Source: JBFGWM01 sp041588495
GTDB lineage: Bacteria > Pseudomonadota > Gammaproteobacteria > Pseudomonadales > JBFGWM01
Length of the DNA: 20,869 nt
Direction: 5' to 3'
Assembly (NCBI GenBank): GCA_041588495.1
Contig: JBFGWM010000020.1
Span: 1-20,869, forward strand
Part shown: one piece after another, positions 14,144-20,869 of the stretch
How the letters are laid out: each line of letters begins with the position of its first letter
How positions within the stretch are numbered: position 1 is the stretch's first letter
Position numbers and translations under genes: made by a program
The notes under the pieces: generated by a model
The model's input: the letters and a program-made list of their open reading frames with translations, nothing else
The model's database searches: none
Told to the model about the DNA's origin: nothing

Positions 14144-15106
14144 TCAGTTCTGGTCGGGGCGCAGGTGACGGGCCATGCCGCGGGTCGCTTTCACCAGGGC
14201 ATCGATGATCCCCGGCTCGGTGGTGGAATGCCCCGCATCCCGAACGATACGCAGTTCCGCCTCCGGCCAGGCCCGGTGAAGGTCCCAGGCATTGCTCATG
14301 GGACAGATGATGTCGTAGCGACCGTGCACGATGACGCCGGGAATACCCTGCAGCCTGCCGGCATCCCGGAGGATCTGGTTGTCCTCGAGAAAGATTTTGT
14401 TGGCGAAATAGTGGCTCTCGATACGGGCCAGCGCCAACGCGACATGGGGATCGGAGAAATGATCCTCGACACCCTGGTTGGGACGCAGCGTCGCACACCG
14501 CGCCTCCCACAAGGCCCAGCCCTTCGCAGCCGACATGCGCGCCAGCTCATTCTCGCCAGTGAGACGCCGGTGATAGGCCTTCAGCAGGTCACGGCGCTCC
14601 GCCTCGGGGATCGGAGCGAGGAAGTCCTCCCAGTACTCTGGAAAAATCCGGCTCGCGCCCTCCTGGTAGAACCAGTCCAGCTCCTGTTTCCGGCACAGGA
14701 AAATTCCCCGCAGGATCAGTCCCAGGACGCGATCCGGGTGAGTCTCCGCGTAAACCAGGCCGAGGGTCGAGCCCCATGAACCACCGAACACCACCCAGCG
14801 CTCGACGCCGAGTCGCTCACGGATGAGTTCCATGTCGGCAACCAGTCCCTGGGTGTTGTTGTTTTCCAGTTCGGCGTGCGGTTCGGAGCGCCCCGCGCCG
14901 CGTTGGTCGAATAGGATGATGCGGTACAGTTCCGGGTCGAAGAACCGGCGGTTGTACGCCTCGCAGCCCGCCCCCGGCCCGCCGTGCACGAAAACCACCG
15001 GGATTCCGGACGGGTTGCCGCACTCCTCAACGTGGATTTCGTGGGGAGGTTCGACGGCGATGCGGTGGGTCTCGTAAGGCTTGATTTCCGGATACAGGAG
15101 CAACAT
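14144..15106 (-). CDS. pip: Proline iminopeptidase (alpha/beta hydrolase)
   Basis: Cytoplasmic serine peptidase of 320 residues (family S33) that removes N-terminal proline from peptides. The oxyanion motif is HGGPGAGC (41-48), followed by FDQRGAGRSEPHAELENNNTQ (67-86), where the DQRGxGRS and NNTQ signatures identify this family among alpha/beta hydrolases. The nucleophile is Ser110 in GGSWGS, with Asp265 (GRYDIICP) and His293 (DAGHS) completing the triad. The cap domain lies at about 140-235. The start codon has no clear Shine-Dalgarno site; instead an inverted repeat ends almost at the ATG. It lies 58 bases downstream of typA and 11 bases upstream of dtd on the same strand. Confidence 0.95.
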   Translation of the reverse strand: MLLLYPEIKPYETHRIAVEPPHEIHVEECGNPSGIPVVFVHGGPGAGCEAYNRRFFDPELYRIILFDQRGAGRSEPHAELENNNTQGLVADMELIRERLGVERWVVFGGSWGSTLGLVYAETHPDRVLGLILRGIFLCRKQELDWFYQEGASRIFPEYWEDFLAPIPEAERRDLLKAYHRRLTGENELARMSAAKGWALWEARCATLRPNQGVEDHFSDPHVALALARIESHYFANKIFLEDNQILRDAGRLQGIPGVIVHGRYDIICPMSNAWDLHRAWPEAELRIVRDAGHSTTEPGIIDALVKATRGMARHLRPDQN

Positions 15107-15107
15107 C

Positions 15108-15133
15108 GGGTGAATGCCGTTCGGGTTTCACCC
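15108..15133 (-). promoter_or_regulatory. Inverted repeat abutting the pip start codon
   Basis: GGGTGAA (15108-15114) and TTCACCC (15127-15133) are perfect 7-bp inverted repeats around a 12-base loop. The proximal arm begins one base from the pip ATG, on the side where the ribosome site should lie, and no Shine-Dalgarno sequence is visible outside the structure. In an mRNA read through from typA it could limit pip translation. Alternatively it is a protein-binding site. There is no T run, so termination is unlikely. Confidence 0.4.
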
Positions 15134-15164
15134 AGTATCGCAGAGCTTGCCGCTTTGCGCCTGT

Positions 15165-16982
<1,818 letters not shown>

Positions 16983-17010
16983 TCCGGTGGCCTGGGTCGG
17001 GGGAGCGCGG

Positions 17011-17016
17011 ATTATA
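17011..17016 (-). promoter_or_regulatory. Candidate -10 element of typA
   Basis: On the minus strand the sequence CTGTATAATCC contains a perfect TATAAT (17016-17011), giving a start near 17004 and a leader of about 20 bases before the typA ATG. No good -35 hexamer is found at 16 to 18 bases, so an activator or a TG-assisted -10 may compensate. Confidence 0.5.
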
Positions 17017-17064
17017 CAGGAGTGCCGGCGCTTGCTGGCGCCCCCAACTGATTATTTTTTCAAC

Positions 17065-17102
17065 CGCTTGTGCGGCGCGCCAAGCGCGGGATTCTGTATA
17101 AT
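17065..17102 (+). promoter_or_regulatory. Candidate promoter and operator-like repeat before the PP-loop gene
   Basis: TATAAT (17097-17102) is a perfect -10 hexamer, with a start near 17109 and a leader of about 27 bases to the ATG at 17136. The expected -35 zone (about 17074-17079) is pure GC and does not match consensus. It is flanked by a 6-bp inverted repeat, CGCTTG (17065-17070) and CAAGCG (17081-17086), spaced by 10 bases, as expected of a dimeric regulator site. The hexamer is seen; the operator is an inference. Confidence 0.5.
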
Positions 17103-17135
17103 TCTCCGCCCCCTCCCGCGCTGCAGGTCCCGCCC

Positions 17136-18182
17136 ATGGTCGCTCAACGCAAGGCCGTCGCCCTCATCTCCGGGGGACTCGACTCGATGCTGGCAGCGAA
17201 AGTCATCCTCGAACAGGGCGTTCACGTCGAGGGCATCAACTTCTACACCGGCTTCTGCGTGGAGGGACACACCCACGCGATTCGCCAGCAGGATGAGAAA
17301 AAGCCCAAGCGAAACAATGCGCTGTGGGTCGCCGAGCAACTGGGAATCCGGCTCAACATCATCGATGTCGCGGAAGATTACCGGCAGGAAGTGATGCTCA
17401 ACCCGCGCCATGGCTACGGCAAGCACCTGAATCCCTGCATCGACTGCAAGGTGTTCATGGTGAGTCGCGCCATGCACTGGGCCGAGGCACACGGGTACGA
17501 TTTCGTGATCACCGGCGAGGTCATCGGCCAGCGCCCGATGTCCCAGCGCAAGGGCACGATGCCACTGATCGCCAGCGAATCCGGCGCCGAGGACCGCCTG
17601 TTGCGTCCCCTGTGCGCGCAGAAACTCCCCGCCACCCTGCCCGAACGCGAGGGCTGGGTGAATCGCGATGCATTGTTCGCATTCCACGGGCGCGACCGCT
17701 CACCCCAGATCGCGCTCGCCAAACGCTACGGCTTCAGCGACTATGCCCAGCCAGCGGGAGGCTGCTGCTTCCTCACCGACGCCAGCTACACCCGCAAGCT
17801 CCGGGACCTGTGGAAGCACCGCGGGAAGCGGGACTATGAACTGGACGACATCGTGCTGCTCAAGGTCGGGCGCCATATCCGGCCCGGGCCGAACTACAAG
17901 CTGATCATCAGCCGCGAGGAAGGCGAGAACCTTTTCCTCGAGGGCTACCGGCGCGAGTTCGTGGCTCTGCGGACCCTCAGCCACCCGGGCCCGCTGACCC
18001 TGGTGGATGGGGACCCCGGCGCCACCGACCTCGACTTCGCCGCCCGCATCGTCGCACGCTACAGCAAGGGCCGTGACGCCGAGCAGGTACGGGTCCAGAT
18101 CGAGCGTGGCGGCGAACCCGAGCGCATCCTGGACGTTCTGCCGGCGCAACCTGCGGAAATTCCCGCTGACTGGCTGCTGTGA
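17136..18182 (+). CDS. PP-loop ATPase of the tRNA-thiolation type with Fe-S ligand-like cysteines
   Basis: Protein of 348 residues. The N-terminal PP-loop is SGGLDS (12-17), which adenylates the target base in tRNA sulfurtransferases. Then come NPRHGYGKHLNPCIDCK (89-105) with Cys101 and Cys104, DFVITGEVIGQRPMSQR (122-138), and PAGGCCFLTD with Cys210 and Cys211. A CxxC plus a later Cys is the pattern of [4Fe-4S]-dependent tRNA thiolases (TtcA, TtuA and rhodanese-less ThiI types). Databases often label such proteins tRNA (5-methylaminomethyl-2-thiouridylate)-methyltransferase or MnmA-like, which I regard as a misnomer. The C-terminal 120 residues (from about LLKVGRHIRPGPNYKLIISR) form a second, unknown domain. 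There is no THUMP or rhodanese domain. ATG 17136 is chosen although its ribosome site is weak, because the protein motif begins at residue 6. It overlaps the TusA gene by four bases and sits where Pseudomonas has thiI. Confidence 0.88.
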   Translation: MVAQRKAVALISGGLDSMLAAKVILEQGVHVEGINFYTGFCVEGHTHAIRQQDEKKPKRNNALWVAEQLGIRLNIIDVAEDYRQEVMLNPRHGYGKHLNPCIDCKVFMVSRAMHWAEAHGYDFVITGEVIGQRPMSQRKGTMPLIASESGAEDRLLRPLCAQKLPATLPEREGWVNRDALFAFHGRDRSPQIALAKRYGFSDYAQPAGGCCFLTDASYTRKLRDLWKHRGKRDYELDDIVLLKVGRHIRPGPNYKLIISREEGENLFLEGYRREFVALRTLSHPGPLTLVDGDPGATDLDFAARIVARYSKGRDAEQVRVQIERGGEPERILDVLPAQPAEIPADWLL

Positions 18183-18421
18183 CCGGTTCCTCCCCCACGG
18201 GCCGCGTCGATGCCCGCCGCCTGCTCTGCCCGATGCCGGTGATCCGCACCCAGGCCGCCGCCGAGGGGCTCGCGAAGGGGAGCGAGATCGAGATTCTGGC
18301 CACCGATCCCGGGGTCTTGCATGACATCCCGGCATGGTGCAGAGTACACGGCCACGAAGTCGTGCACACCGAGAGAAGCGGCCGCGAAATTCGCCTGATC
18401 ATCCGCATCGGAAGTTCCTGA
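18179..18421 (+). CDS. TusA-family sulfur carrier protein
   Basis: Cytoplasmic protein of 80 residues in the TusA (SirA/YeeD) family, which carries persulfide sulfur on a conserved cysteine. The core is VDARRLLCPMPVIRTQAA with the CPxP motif at Cys17 to Pro20. The DPGVLHDIPAWCRVHGHEVV helix-strand segment is typical, and the C-terminus GREIRLIIRIG is the last strand. The GTG start overlaps the PP-loop gene stop (18179-18182), so the two are translationally coupled. That suggests the protein delivers sulfur to the PP-loop enzyme, as TusA-type carriers and their relays do for MnmA. It is probably not the general TusA, which would normally lie elsewhere with its own neighbours, but this cannot be decided here. 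Confidence 0.92.
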   Translation: MTGSSPTGRVDARRLLCPMPVIRTQAAAEGLAKGSEIEILATDPGVLHDIPAWCRVHGHEVVHTERSGREIRLIIRIGSS

Positions 18422-18453
18422 ATCGCCCCTCGGCAGTGCAAGATCGACAACTG

Positions 18454-18470
18454 TGCATTATTCTGGTGCA
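18454..18470 (+). promoter_or_regulatory. NtrC (NRI) binding site upstream of glnA
   Basis: The 17-base element TGCATTATTCTGGTGCA matches the NtrC consensus TGCACCAWWWWGGTGCA at both TGCA ends, with the full GGTGCA right half and an AT-rich middle. Its centre is about 96 bases upstream of the predicted sigma-54 start, close to where enhancer sites lie at E. coli glnA. An overlapping TGCACACCA just to its right adds a partial half-site. Confidence 0.8.
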
Positions 18471-18531
18471 CACCATCCTGACAAAGGGGCGTTATTCCTT
18501 TGTTTTACAGCGCTTTAATCGCCTGCCCCAA

Positions 18532-18547
18532 TGGCATGTATCTTGCT
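18532..18547 (+). promoter_or_regulatory. Sigma-54 promoter of glnA
   Basis: TGGCATGTATCTTGCT matches the sigma-54 consensus TGGCAC-N5-TTGCW, with GG and GC exactly 10 bases apart. Transcription would start near 18558, giving a leader of about 116 bases. With the NtrC site upstream this is the classic nitrogen-limitation control of glutamine synthetase. No equally good sigma-70 promoter was found in the same gap. Confidence 0.85.
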
Positions 18548-18567
18548 GCCGGCACTGCACCGCTTTC

Positions 18568-18624
18568 ATTACCGAAGGCACTTCGCGGTAATCCGATCAA
18601 GCGGGATGCCGGCGCAGCAGCCGG
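18568..18624 (+). other. Two hairpins in the glnA leader
   Basis: Ten bases after the predicted start, ATTACC (18568-18573) pairs with GGTAAT (18587-18592), and inside it GAAG (18574-18577) pairs with CTTC (18581-18584) around the loop GCA, with a two-base bulge. A second stem, CCGGC (18609-18613) with GCCGG (18620-18624), follows. Both lie upstream of the ribosome site at 18663. They have no T run, so they look like leader structure rather than terminators. I do not recognise them as a known riboswitch. Confidence 0.45.
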
Positions 18625-18673
18625 TGGAAGTGCCCTTTACCACTGAAGAACCGTCCATTTCTGGAGGAACAAG

Positions 18674-20080
18674 ATGTCAGAGAAAACTCTCGGCCTGATC
18701 AAAGACAACGACGTGAAGTGGGTTGACCTGCGCTTCACCGACACCCGCGGCAAGGAGCAGCACGTCACCATCCCGAGTTCCCTCGTGGACGAGTCGTTCT
18801 TCGATGACGGCAAGATGTTCGATGGCTCGTCCATCGCCGGCTGGAAGAGCATCAACGAATCCGACATGATCCTGATGCCGGAAGACGACAGCGCCGTGGT
18901 CGACCCGTTCACCGATGAAGTCACCGTCATCGTACGCTGCGATGTCATCGAACCGGCCACCATGCAGCCGTATTCGCGTGACCCGCGCTCCCTCGCCAAG
19001 CGTGCCGAGGAGCACCTGAAGGCAACCGGACTCGGCGACAAGTGCTACTTCGGTCCCGAGCCCGAGTTCTTCGTATTTGATGACGTGAAGTGGACCGCGG
19101 AAATCAACTCCGCAAGCTTCAGCATCTTCTCCGAGGAAGCCGCATGGGCATCGAACTCGGAAATCGAAACCGGCAACCTGGGTCACCGCACCCGCGTCAA
19201 GGGCGGCTACTTCCCGGTACCCCCGGTCGATTCCGCCCATGACCTGCGTGCCGCCATGTGTGGCGCCATGGAGCAGATGGGCCTCGCCGTCGAGGTTCAC
19301 CACCACGAGGTGGGCACCGCCTGCCAGAACGAGATCGGTGTGCTCTTCAACACGCTGGTCCGCAAGGCCGACGAACTGCAGATCCTCAAGTACTGCGTGC
19401 ACAATGTCGCCCACGCCTATGGCAAGACCGCGACCTTCATGCCCAAGCCCCTGGTTGGCGACAACGGCAACGGGATGCACTGTCACCAGTCCTTCTCCAA
19501 GGGCGGCGAGAACCAGTTCTCGGGCGACAAGTACGGCGGCCTGTCCGAAACCGCCCTGTTCTACATCGGTGGCATCATCAAGCACGCACGCGCGCTGAAT
19601 GCCTTCACCAACGGCTCCACCAACAGCTACAAGCGCCTGGTGCCCGGCTTCGAAGCGCCGGTGATGCTCGCCTACTCGGCACGCAACCGCTCCGCTTCCA
19701 TCCGGATTCCCTGGGTCAGCAGCCCGAAGGCGCGTCGCATCGAGGTCCGTTTCCCGGATCCCACCGCGAACCCGTACCTGGCCTTCTCCGCCATGCTGAT
19801 GGCGGGCCTCGACGGCATCAAGAACAAGATCCATCCCGGCGACCCGCTGGACAAGGATCTGTACGACCTGCCGCCGGAAGAGGCAGCGGAGATCCCGACC
19901 GTGGCTTCCAGCCTGGAAATGGCTCTCGATGCACTGGATGCGGACCGCGAGTTCCTGCTCGACGGTGGCGTCTTCAGCGACGACATGATCGACGGCTATA
20001 TCGACCTCAAGATGGAAGAAGTCGATCGCCTGCGCATGTCCACTCACCCGATCGAGTTCGACATGTACTACAGCGTCTGA
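18674..20080 (+). CDS. glnA: Glutamine synthetase type I (GSI-beta)
   Basis: Dodecameric cytoplasmic enzyme of 468 residues that makes glutamine from glutamate, ammonia and ATP, the main entry of ammonia under nitrogen limitation. Motifs include KMFDGSSIAGWKSINESDM, GPEPEFFVFD (catalytic glutamates), HHHEVGTACQNEIG, KPLVGDNGNGMHCHQS and NRSASIRIP. The adenylylation site is Tyr397 in DLYDLPPEE, the same number as in E. coli, so control by the GlnE adenylyltransferase is expected. GGAGGA (18663-18668) is placed five bases before the ATG. Transcription is predicted to depend on sigma-54 and NtrC, and a strong terminator follows. The next gene is a DUF4124 gene of the kind that precedes ntrBC in related genomes. 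Confidence 0.99.
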   Translation: MSEKTLGLIKDNDVKWVDLRFTDTRGKEQHVTIPSSLVDESFFDDGKMFDGSSIAGWKSINESDMILMPEDDSAVVDPFTDEVTVIVRCDVIEPATMQPYSRDPRSLAKRAEEHLKATGLGDKCYFGPEPEFFVFDDVKWTAEINSASFSIFSEEAAWASNSEIETGNLGHRTRVKGGYFPVPPVDSAHDLRAAMCGAMEQMGLAVEVHHHEVGTACQNEIGVLFNTLVRKADELQILKYCVHNVAHAYGKTATFMPKPLVGDNGNGMHCHQSFSKGGENQFSGDKYGGLSETALFYIGGIIKHARALNAFTNGSTNSYKRLVPGFEAPVMLAYSARNRSASIRIPWVSSPKARRIEVRFPDPTANPYLAFSAMLMAGLDGIKNKIHPGDPLDKDLYDLPPEEAAEIPTVASSLEMALDALDADREFLLDGGVFSDDMIDGYIDLKMEEVDRLRMSTHPIEFDMYYSV

Positions 20081-20101
20081 CAACCTCCGGGTTCCAGGCA
20101 A

Positions 20102-20134
20102 AAAAAGGCTCCCCTCGGGGAGCCTTTTTCTTTT
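20102..20134 (+). terminator. Rho-independent terminator after glnA
   Basis: GGCTCCCC (20107-20114) pairs with GGGGAGCC (20117-20124) over a two-base turn. The stem is extended by five A residues on the left and five T residues on the right, and is followed by more T residues to 20135. It begins 22 bases after the glnA stop. The A run on the left means it could also stop minus-strand transcription. Confidence 0.93.
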
Positions 20135-20162
20135 TGACGACTCTAACCTTTAGCGACATCAT
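20134..20162 (+). promoter_or_regulatory. Candidate sigma-70 promoter of the DUF4124 gene
   Basis: TTGACG (20134-20139, 5/6) and CATCAT (20157-20162, 4/6) are exactly 17 bases apart, directly behind the glnA terminator. A start near 20169 leaves about 31 bases to the ATG, with GGAGG (20186-20190) in between. It would separate this gene from nitrogen control of glnA. Confidence 0.45.
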
Positions 20163-20199
20163 AGCCCTGAACAACGCCGTCCCCTGGAGGTTCCTGAAC

Positions 20200-20802
20200 A
20201 TGTCCGGTTCCCTGATCGCATCCCGCCGCCTCGGAGGGGTCCTGTTGGGCATCCTGCTGATGCCCGCCGCCGCGCCGGCAGCAGAAATCTTCAAGCGGGT
20301 GGATGAGCACGGCAACGTCCACTACAGCGACTCGCCCCTGGAAGGCGGCGAGGCGGTGGACCTCAAGCCCCTGCCGACCATGCCGATGACCACCATCCGC
20401 ATTCCGGACCGCGGCAGCACCGCAACCGACACGGGTAAGAAACGCGGGGCAGGTGAAGCCGAGTACGACTCTCTGGGCATTTCCAGCCCGGCCAATGACA
20501 CCTCGATCCACAGCTTTTCCGAGGCGATCCCGGTCACGGCCAGCATCGACCCGCCCCTCAAGGCCGGCCACAAGCTGCGGGTCCTGGTAAACGGCAAGGC
20601 GAGCGGCAACCCGGGTCCGGGCCCGGTGTTCTCGGTCGGCCCACTGGAGCGTGGCACCCATACCATCGGCATCGAGGTGGTCGATGGAAGCGGGACCCCG
20701 ATCCAGGGCGGCGAATCGGTGCAGGTCCATGTACACCAGCCATCGGTTCTCAGTCCGAATCACCCCAAAAACCGTCCGCCGAAACCGAAGCCGAACCCCT
20801 GA
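20200..20802 (+). CDS. Secreted DUF4124 domain protein
   Basis: Predicted periplasmic protein of 200 residues. A Sec signal peptide (about 1-28; basic ASRR, hydrophobic LGGVLLGILLMP, then AAAPAA) is followed by a DUF4124 domain (AEIFKRVDEHGNVHYSDSP, about 27-75), a short fold common in secreted gammaproteobacterial proteins and recognisable by the W/VDxxGxxHYSD pattern. A disordered linker (about 75-105) leads to a beta-rich segment that looks Ig-like (about 105-185: IPVTASIDPPLKAGHKLRVLVNG and RGTHTIGIEVVDGSG). The tail is Pro/Lys rich. ATG 20200 has GGAGG (20186-20190) nine bases upstream. No enzymatic motif is seen and function is unknown. In related genomes such a gene stands between glnA and the ntrB/ntrC sensor-regulator pair, which would lie beyond the window end. 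Confidence 0.88.
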   Translation: MSGSLIASRRLGGVLLGILLMPAAAPAAEIFKRVDEHGNVHYSDSPLEGGEAVDLKPLPTMPMTTIRIPDRGSTATDTGKKRGAGEAEYDSLGISSPANDTSIHSFSEAIPVTASIDPPLKAGHKLRVLVNGKASGNPGPGPVFSVGPLERGTHTIGIEVVDGSGTPIQGGESVQVHVHQPSVLSPNHPKNRPPKPKPNP

Positions 20803-20840
20803 GCCCCCTCCCTTAGCGTCTCCGCCCGGCCCAGCCAGCA

Positions 20841-20865
20841 CCGACGCCCGGACACCGGGTGTCGG
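20841..20865. other. Hairpin at the window edge
   Basis: An 11-bp stem (20841-20851 with 20855-20865, one G-T wobble) closes around the loop ACA, 38 bases after the DUF4124 stop. What follows is cut off after four bases, so it cannot be judged whether a T run makes it a terminator. Confidence 0.4.
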
Positions 20866-20869
20866 CGAT

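Noticed and set aside
18437..18457. Second NtrC site to the left of the main one
   Set aside because: The TGCA ends are 21 bases apart instead of 17, and the half-sites are incomplete.
18677..20101. 474-codon open frame on the minus strand opposite glnA
   Set aside because: It mirrors glnA almost end to end and has shadow-like composition; glnA itself is unmistakable.

Overview
This is a GC-rich (about two-thirds G+C by eye), densely coded chromosomal window from a gammaproteobacterium. The order argS, ftsN-like SPOR gene, hslV, hslU, DUF971, PHA-granule genes, ubiE, ubiJ, ubiB, hisI, hisE, tatABC follows the block I remember from Pseudomonas. The part typA, PP-loop tRNA gene, glnA follows the order typA, thiI, glnA. 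Protein details (an HslV propeptide, Dtd and Pip beside typA, a DUF4124 gene behind glnA) suggest a lineage near Chromatiales/Ectothiorhodospiraceae rather than Pseudomonas itself. The genus cannot be told from the window.

Layout. 1-1149 is the 3' part of argS, followed by a membrane-anchored SPOR protein (1158-1700). A near-consensus heat-shock promoter (1708-1734) precedes hslVU, and a DUF971 gene overlaps the hslU stop. 4068-8319 is the PHA-type region: a phasin on the minus strand (4068-4523), a 392-bp AT-enriched gap, a large predicted lipoprotein with TPR-like repeats and a CHAT protease domain (4916-7231), an unrecognised conserved-looking protein (7318-8025), and a small PHA-granule-region protein on the minus strand (8032-8319). 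No PHA synthase is present.

8459-13691 is one long plus-strand run: ubiE-ubiJ-ubiB (ubiquinone synthesis), hisI-hisE (histidine steps 2 and 3) and tatA-tatB-tatC (twin-arginine export), with overlaps or gaps of a few bases at most junctions. Convergent to it lies typA-pip-dtd on the minus strand (13695-16982). A divergent control region (16983-17135) separates typA from a PP-loop ATPase that carries cysteines typical of Fe-S tRNA thiolases (17136-18182) and overlaps a TusA-family sulfur carrier (18179-18421). Next comes glnA, with a textbook NtrC site and sigma-54 promoter, a structured leader and a strong terminator. A secreted DUF4124 protein (20200-20802) closes the window, and ntrBC would be expected beyond it.

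Most of the window is ordinary housekeeping DNA. The places that deserve a second look are the PP-loop/TusA pair in the position of thiI, the lipoprotein CHAT protease and its unknown neighbour inserted in a PHA locus that lacks its synthase here, and several readable regulatory sites (sigma-32 at hslVU, NtrC/sigma-54 at glnA, repeats at the phasin and typA/PP-loop promoters).
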